Below are positions 18,355 to 26,982 of a stretch of DNA of 64,000 bases, in pieces; the first letter of the stretch is position 1; every line of letters starts with the position of its first letter. The notes under the pieces were generated by a model, which saw nothing but the letters and a program-made list of their open reading frames with translations, ran no database searches and was not told the origin of the DNA. The DNA is taken from contig QCKC01000001.1 of the NCBI GenBank assembly GCA_003215635.1, forward strand, positions 100,316 through 164,315. The letters are read 5' to 3'. The translations under genes and the position numbers were made by a program. The DNA is from Prochlorococcus sp. AG-409-J19. GTDB lineage: Bacteria > Cyanobacteriota > Cyanobacteriia > PCC-6307 > Cyanobiaceae.

Positions 18355-19044
18355 ATGTCTAATGTAATCGCAACCTGCTTTGAAAAAAGCCACCTAAGAT
18401 TTACAACAAAAAATGAATATAGCAACGGAGTATTTCGTCCAGACTCAATTTTTAAATATAGATCTAAGGAGAATAACTCCATGTACACCTTCATACTAAC
18501 CGCAGGTGTACCTGCGGGTAAAATGTATCATACAAATAGTATATTACTGAAAAAACCTTCTTACCTATATCAAATGATTGCAAGTGATCTTCAAAATACT
18601 ATTTTGCGAACACCTCTTGAGAATGAAAATGAATATGATCAATTTTTTGAAGACACATCATGTGAAAATGAAGAAAATTTTACTGAATTAACCTGGTCAA
18701 TAGAAGAATCTGAAGCAATCCAATTTAAAGGTGATGAATTTTTAGATTCGAAACTCGCTTATCAGTCTATAAATACTCTATTAAAATATGAAACAGAAGA
18801 AATAGAGTTTCAAAGTGAGTCACCACTAAAGCATTGGAATCATCGTAAAATTTATCCTAATTGGCAAATTGAAACTGGATATTTGCTTTGGCCACGTTGC
18901 ATAGAGTCATTTTGCAAAAATCCCATTACTAAGAATCTACTTCCAATGTGGTTACATGCAAATAATTCCAATTCGGTTACAATATCTAACAGTCGAATTG
19001 GTGCGTCTGTGGTAGAAGCAAACTTAACTTTTCTAGCATTTTAA
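18355..19044 (+). CDS. Unknown protein within the nonulosonate operon
   Basis: A 229-residue protein I do not recognise. It starts 3 bases after the first Gfo/Idh gene and its stop overlaps the next start (TAATG), so it is translated with both. It is rich in Glu, Asn, Ser and Thr, with no signal peptide or membrane helix. The C-terminal 60 residues contain several Trp and Cys (Trp-Asn-His-Arg-Lys, Leu-Trp-Pro-Arg-Cys) and a Ser/Asn-rich tail. The middle has an acidic stretch. Full length and an intact frame argue for a real protein. It could be a partner of the two dehydrogenases; that is inference. Confidence 0.7.
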   Translation: MSNVIATCFEKSHLRFTTKNEYSNGVFRPDSIFKYRSKENNSMYTFILTAGVPAGKMYHTNSILLKKPSYLYQMIASDLQNTILRTPLENENEYDQFFEDTSCENEENFTELTWSIEESEAIQFKGDEFLDSKLAYQSINTLLKYETEEIEFQSESPLKHWNHRKIYPNWQIETGYLLWPRCIESFCKNPITKNLLPMWLHANNSNSVTISNSRIGASVVEANLTFLAF

Positions 19045-20000
19045 TGATCTTCAAAAAACCAAGACTAAAAATTGCTTTCATAGGTGCTGGATATATGGCA
19101 TCAGAACATTTAAAAGCATTCTCCACTTTCGATAATATTGAAATAACAGGTATCTTTTCTCGAACAAAAGAAAGAGCATCGTCATTATCAAAAAAGTACA
19201 AAGGACTAAAAGCTTTTGATTCAATTAAAGAGCTCTATACAAGTACGAACGCTGATCTTGTAGTAATAGCAGTTCCTGAATTAGCTTGTTTTTCAATATG
19301 CGCAGAAGCATTTAAATATTCATGGACATTATTAATTGAAAAACCAGTAGGTCATACTTTTTCAGAAGCAAGGGAAATTGAAAAGCTTGCAAATAAATAT
19401 AATTCTAAGGTTTATGTTGCTTTTAATAGAAGATTCTACGACTCCACATTACAACTTAAAAGACATCTTGAATCAACTAATGGAAAGAGATTAGTCACTA
19501 TTCAAGATCAAGAAGACCCTGGAGCAGCTCTTGCTGCAGGACAACCAAAAAAAGTTGTAGATAATTGGATGTTTGCCAATTCAATACATCTTATTGACTA
19601 TTTCTCTCAATTTTGTAGAGGCCAGCATATATGCACTAATGTTATTCAAAGATGGGAACCAAGCCACCCTGCGCCGGTACTAGCAGAGCTTGAATTCAGC
19701 TCAGGAGATATTGGCTTTTATCAAGCATTATGGAATGCTCCAGGACCTTGGAGCGTAGCAGTATCAACTGCTGAGCTTAGAGCGGAATTACGACCTATAG
19801 AACAACTACATCTCCAATTCTCTGGATCAAGAAACATTACTTCTGCAAACATAGCTAATTTAGATGAAGAATATAAACCAGGTCTTTGGAAACAAGCTGA
19901 ACAAGCAATTAATGCAACGCTTGGAATAAACAATGAGTTGCCAACATTAGAAGATGCTAATAAGAGTATGTCGCTAGTAAATTCAATTTACTTTCCATAA
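19044..20000 (+). CDS. Gfo/Idh/MocA-family oxidoreductase
   Basis: A 318-residue relative of the first operon gene: Gly-Ala-Gly-Tyr-Met-Ala at residues 14-19 binds the cofactor and Glu-Lys-Pro at 99-101 carries the catalytic Lys. Asn-Arg-Arg-Phe-Tyr follows near 128. Both ends overlap the neighbours by one base (TAATG), so expression is tightly coupled to the unknown gene before it and the CMP-sugar synthase after it. The two dehydrogenases differ clearly, so they probably catalyse different steps rather than being a recent duplication. Confidence 0.87.
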   Translation: MIFKKPRLKIAFIGAGYMASEHLKAFSTFDNIEITGIFSRTKERASSLSKKYKGLKAFDSIKELYTSTNADLVVIAVPELACFSICAEAFKYSWTLLIEKPVGHTFSEAREIEKLANKYNSKVYVAFNRRFYDSTLQLKRHLESTNGKRLVTIQDQEDPGAALAAGQPKKVVDNWMFANSIHLIDYFSQFCRGQHICTNVIQRWEPSHPAPVLAELEFSSGDIGFYQALWNAPGPWSVAVSTAELRAELRPIEQLHLQFSGSRNITSANIANLDEEYKPGLWKQAEQAINATLGINNELPTLEDANKSMSLVNSIYFP

Positions 20001-20683
20001 TGACTTTATTAGCAATTATTCCTGCAAGAGGCGGTTCAAAAGGAATACCAAGAAAAAACATCCGACCTCTTGCCGGAAAACCTCTAATTGGCTACACCAT
20101 TGAAGCTGCTCTAAAAGTTGAGGCAATAGATAGATTGATTGTTTCTACTGATGATGAAGAAATTGCAAGAATAGCAACACAATTTGGAGCAGAAGTTCCC
20201 TTCCTTCGTCCTAACCAAATAGCAAAGGATGAGACTGCTAGTATTGAAACTGTACTGCATGCAGTTAAGAAACTTGATGGATATAGCAAAGTCTTGTTGC
20301 TCCAGCCAACATCACCTTTGAGAAATGTAGAAGATATTAATGGGATAATTAATCTTCAGCACACAAAAAAATGTCCATCTGTTGTTTCAATCACGCTAGC
20401 CAAAAAGCATCCAAACTGGATATTTACATTAAATGATGAACATTTAATGAGTCCTGTAATAAAGAATTCACAGTTAGAGGCCACCAGACAAAAACTAGAA
20501 AAATCATATGTTCTAAATGGAGCAATGTATCTTTGTGAAAGTAATTGGATAAAAGAACATAGGATTTTCATTAATCATGAAACACTTGGATATATAATGC
20601 CAGAAGAACGGTCCGTTGATATTGACAGTCAACTAGATTGGTTGTGGGCCGAAACCCTTATAGGATTAGAAAAAAATGAATAA
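20000..20683 (+). CDS. neuA: CMP-nonulosonate synthetase (LegF/NeuA type)
   Basis: This 227-residue cytidylyltransferase would join CTP to a nine-carbon sialic-acid-like sugar. The signature Pro-Ala-Arg-Gly-Gly-Ser-Lys-Gly-Ile-Pro-Arg-Lys-Asn at residues 8-20 is that of NeuA/LegF/PseF and differs from the KdsB motif. Gln-Pro-Thr-Ser-Pro-Leu-Arg at about 98 is also family-typical. Context (LegB, LegC, NeuD, NeuB, NeuC) points to a legionaminic-type acid rather than sialic acid. It overlaps the next gene by eight bases. Confidence 0.93.
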   Translation: MTLLAIIPARGGSKGIPRKNIRPLAGKPLIGYTIEAALKVEAIDRLIVSTDDEEIARIATQFGAEVPFLRPNQIAKDETASIETVLHAVKKLDGYSKVLLLQPTSPLRNVEDINGIINLQHTKKCPSVVSITLAKKHPNWIFTLNDEHLMSPVIKNSQLEATRQKLEKSYVLNGAMYLCESNWIKEHRIFINHETLGYIMPEERSVDIDSQLDWLWAETLIGLEKNE

Positions 20684-21674
20684 AGTTCTAGTGACAGGAG
20701 CCGATGGATTTATTGGCTCCCACTTAGTCGAAATGCTCTTGGAAAAAGGATACCTCGTGAAGGCTTTCTGTTTTTATAACTCCAATGGTAGCTGGGGTTG
20801 GTTAGATTCACTTCCAATGGAATATAAAAAAGAAATTGAAGTCGTACTAGGAGATATTCGTGACCCTCTGTGTGTTCGTAAAGCAATGGAAGATTGCAAG
20901 CAAGTTTTTCATCTTGCTGCCTTAATAGCAATTCCATACAGCTATATAGCTCCTGCAAGCTATATAGATACTAATATCCACGGAACTTTGAATGTGGTCC
21001 AAGCTGCTAGAGAACTTAATATCGAAAGATTGATCCATACATCAACTTCGGAAACCTATGGATCTGCACAATTTGTCCCTATTACGGAAGAACACCCATT
21101 AGTAGGGCAGTCTCCATATGCTGCTAGTAAGATCGGTGCGGACCAAATTGCCCTAAGTTATTGGCGTAGTTTTCAAACTCCAATATCAATTTTAAGGCCA
21201 TTTAATACATATGGGCCTAGGCAAAGTTCAAGGGCTGTCATTCCTACAGTAATTACACAAATTGCATCGGGAAAACGTGAAATTGTGTTGGGTTCATTAA
21301 GTCCCACTAGAGATTTTAATTTTGTAACCGATACATGTTCTGCTTTTTTAGAGATTGCTAAAAGTGAAGCTACTGTAGGCAAAGTAATAAATGCAGCAAG
21401 TAAATTCGAAATTTCCATAGGAGATACAGCATCCTTAATAGCAGAATTAATGGATTCCAATATCGAGTTAATAACAGAAAAACAAAGGTTAAGGCCTAAA
21501 GATTCGGAAGTGAATCGACTATATGGAGACAACTCACTTCTCAAGGAACTTACAGAATGGGAACCGCTATTTTCTGGGCATAATGGATTTAGTAAAGGCC
21601 TTAAGAAAACTATTGAATGGTTTACCAATAAGGAAAACCTGACTCAATATAGAACTGATAGTTATGTTATTTGA
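20676..21674 (+). CDS. legB: Nucleotide-sugar 4,6-dehydratase (LegB-like)
   Basis: A 332-residue extended SDR. The Rossmann motif Gly-Ala-Asp-Gly-Phe-Ile-Gly is at residues 8-14, Thr-Ser-Thr-Ser-Glu at about 122-126 and Tyr148/Lys152 form the active site. In legionaminic acid synthesis LegB converts GDP-GlcNAc to the 4-keto-6-deoxy sugar for the next gene's aminotransferase. The neighbouring LegC, NeuB, NeuC and NeuA types support this. A plain NDP-sugar epimerase cannot be excluded from sequence alone. It overlaps the next gene by 11 bases. Confidence 0.87.
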   Translation: MNKVLVTGADGFIGSHLVEMLLEKGYLVKAFCFYNSNGSWGWLDSLPMEYKKEIEVVLGDIRDPLCVRKAMEDCKQVFHLAALIAIPYSYIAPASYIDTNIHGTLNVVQAARELNIERLIHTSTSETYGSAQFVPITEEHPLVGQSPYAASKIGADQIALSYWRSFQTPISILRPFNTYGPRQSSRAVIPTVITQIASGKREIVLGSLSPTRDFNFVTDTCSAFLEIAKSEATVGKVINAASKFEISIGDTASLIAELMDSNIELITEKQRLRPKDSEVNRLYGDNSLLKELTEWEPLFSGHNGFSKGLKKTIEWFTNKENLTQYRTDSYVI

Positions 21675-22842
21675 ATCAGAAATAGTTAATGCTATTCGAT
21701 CTGTGCTCCCGGAAGCAAGACCAATAGCGCTTCATGAACCAGACTTTAGTAATACTTTAGCGAAAGAATATGTATCTCAGTGTCTTGATAGCGGTTGGGT
21801 GAGTGCATCTGGTCATTGGTTAGATAGATTTGAACAAGAACTAGGCAAAATAACTGGTGCCAAGCATGTAATTGCAGTAACAAACGGCACCGTGGCATTG
21901 CGATTAGCACTTCATATGCTTGATGTATCTTATGGAGATGAAGTACTAATGCCTTCTCTGAGTTTTGTAGCAACTGCTAATGCTGCTTCTCATTTAGGGG
22001 CAATTCCTCATTTTATCGATATCGATCAATCCACTTTAGGAATGGATCCAATTGCTCTCACTAACCGACTTAAACAAATAGGAGAACGACGAAATAACTC
22101 ACTATGGAATAAAGAAACAGGACGAAAAATAAAAGCGATTTTAGCAGTTCATATATTTGGCCATCCAGCTAAAGTGGATGAATTAAAAGTTATCTCTGAG
22201 GAATTTGGTATTCCACTACTAGAAGATTCAGCAGAAGCGTTGGGCAGTTTCCGAAGTCAGATTCATTGCGGAAGATTTGGTAAATTTGGCACTCTAAGTT
22301 TTAATGGAAACAAAATAATAACAACCGGTGGTGGTGGAGCTGTTCTCACAGAAAACGACGAACTAGCACAAAAAACTCGTCATATAGCCACTACTGCAAA
22401 GTTATTTCACCCTTGGGAATTTGAACATGATGCAGTGGGATGGAATGACCGCCTACCTAGTCTTAATGCTGCACTTGGAGTCTCTCAGTTGGAAGTTATC
22501 CATCAACAATTACAAAATAAGAAAGAACTAAAAAATAAATATAAAGATGCCTTAAAACATATAAAGGGTATTGAAATAGTTGAATCTCCAAGGGACTGCC
22601 TAAGCAACAATTGGTTGGTAACTTTGCGGTTCACCAATCAATCACTTCATAGGGCTGGAGAGGAAAGGCTAAAAGTCCTCAAAAAAAGTCATGAGGAAGG
22701 ATTATTACTACGCCCTGTATGGCGACCATTACATGAATTGACAATGTATTCAAGCAACCCAAATAGCGACCTCTCTGAAACTAAAAATCAATCAATGCGA
22801 TTGTTAAATCTACCTAGCAGTCCTCAACTATTACAACGATGA
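21664..22842 (+). CDS. legC: PLP-dependent nucleotide-sugar aminotransferase (LegC-like)
   Basis: A DegT/DnrJ/EryC1-type aminotransferase of 392 residues. PLP would bind Lys217 in Phe-Asn-Gly-Asn-Lys-Ile-Ile-Thr-Thr-Gly-Gly-Gly-Gly, with Glu187-Asp188 holding the pyridine nitrogen. The early Ala-Val-Thr-Asn-Gly-Thr-Val-Ala-Leu (71-79) binds the phosphate. The long N-terminal arm before this (His-Glu-Pro-Asp-Phe at 24-28) and the Asn-Gly-Asn-Lys variant are as in LegC. It would put an amino group on C4 of the keto sugar. Overlaps both neighbours. Confidence 0.9.
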   Translation: MLFESEIVNAIRSVLPEARPIALHEPDFSNTLAKEYVSQCLDSGWVSASGHWLDRFEQELGKITGAKHVIAVTNGTVALRLALHMLDVSYGDEVLMPSLSFVATANAASHLGAIPHFIDIDQSTLGMDPIALTNRLKQIGERRNNSLWNKETGRKIKAILAVHIFGHPAKVDELKVISEEFGIPLLEDSAEALGSFRSQIHCGRFGKFGTLSFNGNKIITTGGGGAVLTENDELAQKTRHIATTAKLFHPWEFEHDAVGWNDRLPSLNAALGVSQLEVIHQQLQNKKELKNKYKDALKHIKGIEIVESPRDCLSNNWLVTLRFTNQSLHRAGEERLKVLKKSHEEGLLLRPVWRPLHELTMYSSNPNSDLSETKNQSMRLLNLPSSPQLLQR

Positions 22843-23432
22843 AACCATTATTACTTCTTGGTTGCGGAGGGCATGCAAAATCAGTAATCGATGTTTTAGA
22901 AATGAACAATGAATGGAAGTTGATAGGTTTAGTTGGTCTTCCAGAACAATTAGGACTTGAAGTACTTGGTTACCGTGTTATAGGTGATGATAAAGATTTA
23001 CCAGAACTAAAAAACCAAGCAAATCATGCATTTCTAGCTATGGGACAACTTCCTTCTGCAAAAATTCGTCAAAAGCTAGCTACAAAAATTGACAACCTTG
23101 GTTTTCATTCTCCAAAAATCATCTCTCCAAATGCAGTAATAAGCCCTAATGCCTGTATAAAAGCTGGAACTTTTGTTGGCCATGGAGCAATAATTAACGC
23201 AAGCGCAACAATTGGTAGGCATTGCATTATTAATAGCATGTCCCTAATAGAACATGATGCAATTGTAGAGAATTACTGCCACATCAGTACAGGCGCTATT
23301 GTGAACGGGGGATTACAAATAGGGGCTGGTAGCTTTATCGGTAGTGGAGCAATGCTTCGAGAAGGTCTCAATTTACCCCCAAATACAATCATTCATGCAG
23401 GAAAACGGGTAATGGGATGGCCACTCTTATAA
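22839..23432 (+). CDS. neuD: NeuD/LegH-type sugar O/N-acetyltransferase
   Basis: A 197-residue protein. The N-terminal 70 residues form a small Rossmann-like sugar-binding domain (Gly-Cys-Gly-Gly-His-Ala-Lys near residue 8, typical of NeuD/PglD). The rest is a left-handed beta-helix of hexapeptide repeats (isoleucine-rich six-residue turns from about 90 to 190) that binds acetyl-CoA. In the pathway it would N-acetylate the C4 amino group before the epimerase step. Overlaps the synthase gene by 16 bases. Confidence 0.92.
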   Translation: MKPLLLLGCGGHAKSVIDVLEMNNEWKLIGLVGLPEQLGLEVLGYRVIGDDKDLPELKNQANHAFLAMGQLPSAKIRQKLATKIDNLGFHSPKIISPNAVISPNACIKAGTFVGHGAIINASATIGRHCIINSMSLIEHDAIVENYCHISTGAIVNGGLQIGAGSFIGSGAMLREGLNLPPNTIIHAGKRVMGWPLL

Positions 23433-24445
23433 TTGCCGAAGCAGGTGTTAATCACAATGGTGATATAGCTCTTGCACATAAACTTATTGATATTGCTGCA
23501 GAAGCTGGAGCAGATGCAGTTAAGTTTCAAACTTTTTCCGCAGATAATCTGACAACAAATACTGCACCAAAAGCGAACTATCAAAAACTAAATGATAATG
23601 CAAAAAATCAACTAGACATGTTAAAGAGTCTAGAGCTACTACCAAAGCAATTCGAAGAACTAAGTGATCACTGTCATAGAAGTGGAATTACATTTTTATC
23701 CACAGCTTTTGGGATTGAAGAATTAAAGCTGTTATTAAAATTAGGTATCGGTGCAATTAAAGTTCCCTCAGGAGAAATAACTCATTTACAGCTATTAAGA
23801 GAAATGGCTTTAGAAGCATCAAACAACCAATTACCTGTTTACTTATCTACTGGAATGAGTACCTTAGGAGAAGTAGAGTCAGCTCTACAGATTTTTCTTG
23901 ATGCAGGCATGTCGAGGTCAGAAATAACGTTATTGCATTGTTTAAGTGCTTATCCTGCTCCTGAGGATCAAGTCAATTTAAATGCTATCAAAACTCTCTC
24001 ATTAGCATTTAATTGCCCTGTTGGTTATTCAGATCACACGATTGGAATTACTGCTCCAGTAGTAGCAGTCTCCCTAGGTGCAAAGATAATTGAAAAACAT
24101 ATAACTTTAAATAATAACCTCCCAGGTCCAGATCATAAGGCAAGTATGGAGCCAAAACTGTTTCAAAATATGGTACAAGCAATACGCACCACTGAGAAAT
24201 TGTTAGGCGATGGAATAAAAACAATTCAACCAGCAGAAAAAGAGACTAGAATAGTTGCAAGGCGTTCTCTTAGAGCGGCAAAAGATATAAAAGCTGGTGA
24301 GCTATTCACCAGTAAAAATATAATTGCTAAAAGACCTGGAAATGGAATAAATCCAATGAATCTTGATGATTTCATAGGCACTAAAGCTTTAAGAGATTTT
24401 CATGAGACTGAATCATTAGATGGTAAAAAAAATGAATCTGAATAA
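23417..24445 (+). CDS. neuB: Nonulosonic acid synthase (NeuB/LegI)
   Basis: NeuB-type synthase condenses phosphoenolpyruvate with a six-carbon amino sugar to give the nine-carbon acid. The N-terminal TIM barrel starts Ile-Ala-Glu-Ala-Gly-Val-Asn-His-Asn-Gly, then Ala-Val-Lys-Phe-Gln-Thr, both family hallmarks. The C-terminal 60 residues form the SAF/antifreeze-like domain (Arg-Arg-Ser-Leu-Arg-Ala-Ala then a lysine-rich strand). Length 342. Position between NeuD and NeuC types with LegB/LegC upstream makes LegI more likely than sialic acid synthase. Confidence 0.95.
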   Translation: MATLIIAEAGVNHNGDIALAHKLIDIAAEAGADAVKFQTFSADNLTTNTAPKANYQKLNDNAKNQLDMLKSLELLPKQFEELSDHCHRSGITFLSTAFGIEELKLLLKLGIGAIKVPSGEITHLQLLREMALEASNNQLPVYLSTGMSTLGEVESALQIFLDAGMSRSEITLLHCLSAYPAPEDQVNLNAIKTLSLAFNCPVGYSDHTIGITAPVVAVSLGAKIIEKHITLNNNLPGPDHKASMEPKLFQNMVQAIRTTEKLLGDGIKTIQPAEKETRIVARRSLRAAKDIKAGELFTSKNIIAKRPGNGINPMNLDDFIGTKALRDFHETESLDGKKNESE

Positions 24446-25574
24446 AATATCCGTTGCTGCATTTACCGGAAGCAGATCAGAATATGGACTACTCCGACAT
24501 CTATTAATTAAACTTCGAGAAGATCCAACTATAAACTTACAGTTAATTGTAAGTGGGAGTCATTTAAGTTCTCAATATGGATATACTATAGATGAAATAA
24601 AAAATGATAATTTCCATCCTTCTGCACTAGTTCCTTTATCTTTGGATGAAAAATCAATACCTTCTATGGCTTTTCTAACTGCTGAAGCTATCAAAGGGGT
24701 TGATAAGGCATTGGAACTTCTTAATCCAGAATATCTCATTCTTCTAGGAGATCGCTACGAAACATTCGCAGCAGCAATCGCTGGACATCTGCAACAAAAA
24801 TGCTTAATCCATCTTCATGGTGGTGAATCGACTTATGGAGCTATAGATGATCGATTGAGACATTCAATAACTCAATTAAGCAATTGGCATTTCACTGCTG
24901 CAGAACCCTACAGAGAAAAAGTTATCAATATGGGAATAGAACCACAAAATGTTTTTCAGGTGGGACCTATGGTAATTGATGGACTGATTCATGCACCTAT
25001 AATCAAACACAATCAATTTGAAGAAGAAACAGGGTTTCGTTTTGGAGAAAAAAATCTTTTAGTAACTTATCATCCTGAGACTTTGAGTAAAGATCTTGGA
25101 ATTAAAGGTTTTCAAGCATTACTTAATGGAATCAGGAAAAATAAATGTCATGTATTATTTACGAAACCTAATGCTGATACTGGTGGGGAAATAATTCAAT
25201 CCTTAATTGAGGACTTTGTAGACCAATCTCCAAAATCAAGCTGGAAAGTTGACTCACTTGGACAAACTCGCTATATAGCAGCGCTTAGATTATTTGAAGC
25301 TATGGCTGGCAATTCATCCAGCGGATTGATTGAAGCACCATTAATTGGGTTGCCAGTGCTAAATATTGGAAATAGACAAAGAGGAAGGATCAGGCATGGT
25401 TATGTACTTGATATACCTTTGGATGACCAAGACGCAATAAACCAAGGTCTCACAAAAGTTCTAGAGAAGGGATATGGACCAAACAAGCCTAGAAATCTAA
25501 CTCTGAACCAAAAATCCCCAAGTCAAGAAATATGGCAATGGCTAAAAACTCACCAAAATCAAATTTTTAAATGA
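24420..25574 (+). CDS. neuC: UDP/GDP-sugar hydrolysing 2-epimerase (NeuC/LegG)
   Basis: A 384-residue GT-B-fold enzyme that releases the nucleotide and epimerises C2 of the amino sugar, giving the substrate of the NeuB-type synthase. Thr-Gly-Ser-Arg-Ser-Glu-Tyr-Gly at about residues 16-23 and Leu-Gly-Asp-Arg-Tyr-Glu-Thr (about 108-115) with His-Leu-His-Gly-Gly-Glu are diagnostic. The C-terminal half has Gly-Asn-Ser-Ser-Ser-Gly. A second ATG four codons in (24432) is a possible start. Overlaps the synthase by 26 bases. Confidence 0.93.
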   Translation: MVKKMNLNKISVAAFTGSRSEYGLLRHLLIKLREDPTINLQLIVSGSHLSSQYGYTIDEIKNDNFHPSALVPLSLDEKSIPSMAFLTAEAIKGVDKALELLNPEYLILLGDRYETFAAAIAGHLQQKCLIHLHGGESTYGAIDDRLRHSITQLSNWHFTAAEPYREKVINMGIEPQNVFQVGPMVIDGLIHAPIIKHNQFEEETGFRFGEKNLLVTYHPETLSKDLGIKGFQALLNGIRKNKCHVLFTKPNADTGGEIIQSLIEDFVDQSPKSSWKVDSLGQTRYIAALRLFEAMAGNSSSGLIEAPLIGLPVLNIGNRQRGRIRHGYVLDIPLDDQDAINQGLTKVLEKGYGPNKPRNLTLNQKSPSQEIWQWLKTHQNQIFK

Positions 25575-25613
25575 AGTGGCCAGATAAAATCTAAAATCAT
25601 AGAAATCGGCTGC

Positions 25614-26975
25614 ATGGTTTTATTTCCCTATCCCCAGCCAATCGACAAAAACCCTTTCAGCAGTCCCAAAGCTGACAAGGCTTTGTATGGATTGCCTATC
25701 GAAGTCCAATTCTGCAATTCATGCGTTATTAGCAATCAAAGACCTGCTAGTACGGCGGAATTCAAAAACGATGGCAAAGGTCCCAAACAGGCAATTCACT
25801 TTGATAAATTGGGAATTTGCGATGCTTGCAGAGTAAAAGAGCAAAAAGCTTCAATCAATTGGGACAGCAGGGAAGAGGAATTAAGAGAACTTTGTAATCG
25901 CTTCCGGCGTAATGATGGAAAGTATGACTGTCTTGTACCTGGCAGTGGTGGGAAAGACAGTTTTATGCAAGCTCACCTCCTGAAATATAAATATGGGATG
26001 CATCCTTTAACATGTACTTGGGCTCCACACATATACACAGATTGGGGGTGGAAAAACCACCAAGCCTGGATCCATGCAGGATTTGACAATTTGCTATTCA
26101 CTCCAAATGGAAAGGTTCATCGATTAATCACAAGACTTGCCGTAGAAAACCTATTTCATCCCTTTCAGCCATTTATACTTGGACAAAAAAATTTAGCGCC
26201 CAAGATAGCATCTTTATATCAAATCCCATTAATTTTTTATGGAGAGAATGAAGCAGAATACGGCAACCCAAAGGCTGATATGAGTGCAGCACAACGTAAT
26301 TGGGAGTATTTCACAGCCGCAGGTGAAGATAATATTTTCCTAGGAGGATCATCTCTTGCGCAGTTAAGAGTTCTTGGACTAGAGAAAAATGACTGGGATC
26401 CATATCTGCCAATGGAGCCTAATGAAATAAACGAAAAAAATATCGAGGTTCATTATTTAGGATATTATGAAAAATGGCACCCACAAAGTGCATATTATTA
26501 TGCCATAGAACATGGTAATTTCCAAAGCTCACCTGAGCGCACAATTGGAACCTATAGTACATATAATTCAATAGATGATCGTATCGATGATTTCCACTAC
26601 CATACAACTTGGATAAAGTTTGGAATCGGTCGTGCCACATATGATGCAGCACAAGAAATACGTTCTGGTGACATAATGAGAGAAGAAGGAATAGCTTTAA
26701 TTAAAAAATATGATGGTGAATTCCCAGAGAGATGGGCTCAAGAAATCTTTAAATACCTGAGTCTTCCTGAAAACGAATTTCCGATTGCATCTGCGCAATT
26801 TGAACAAGCCCAATTTGATAGACAATACTATGATTTACTATCAGAATCTTTTAGATCACCACATCTCTGGAAATGGGACAACAAGACTGGGTGGAAATTA
26901 AGAAAAAATATTTTTGATGCAACACCTTCTGATCAAGAAAAGGTAGCTTCAGAATGGACTGGGAACCAAATTTAG
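25614..26975 (+). CDS. N-acetyl sugar amidotransferase (WbpG/PseA-type)
   Basis: A 453-residue PP-loop ATPase of the N-acetyl sugar amidotransferase family, which activates an acetamido group with ATP and converts it to an acetamidino group with ammonia. Ser-Gly-Gly-Lys-Asp-Ser at residues 111-116 is the PP-loop. Cys34/Cys37 and Cys69/Cys72 form two CxxC pairs that probably hold zinc. Family members (PseA, PtmG, WbpG) act in pseudaminic, legionaminic and mannuronic acid pathways and need a glutaminase partner; here the HisF-HisH fusion follows 7 bases on. The protein is longer than the usual 380 or so residues. Confidence 0.9.
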   Translation: MVLFPYPQPIDKNPFSSPKADKALYGLPIEVQFCNSCVISNQRPASTAEFKNDGKGPKQAIHFDKLGICDACRVKEQKASINWDSREEELRELCNRFRRNDGKYDCLVPGSGGKDSFMQAHLLKYKYGMHPLTCTWAPHIYTDWGWKNHQAWIHAGFDNLLFTPNGKVHRLITRLAVENLFHPFQPFILGQKNLAPKIASLYQIPLIFYGENEAEYGNPKADMSAAQRNWEYFTAAGEDNIFLGGSSLAQLRVLGLEKNDWDPYLPMEPNEINEKNIEVHYLGYYEKWHPQSAYYYAIEHGNFQSSPERTIGTYSTYNSIDDRIDDFHYHTTWIKFGIGRATYDAAQEIRSGDIMREEGIALIKKYDGEFPERWAQEIFKYLSLPENEFPIASAQFEQAQFDRQYYDLLSESFRSPHLWKWDNKTGWKLRKNIFDATPSDQEKVASEWTGNQI

Positions 26976-26982
26976 TAAAATT

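Noticed and set aside
21173..21628. Minus-strand open frame of 151 codons
   Set aside because: Opposite the conserved LegB-like gene, whose motifs are intact; no domain seen.
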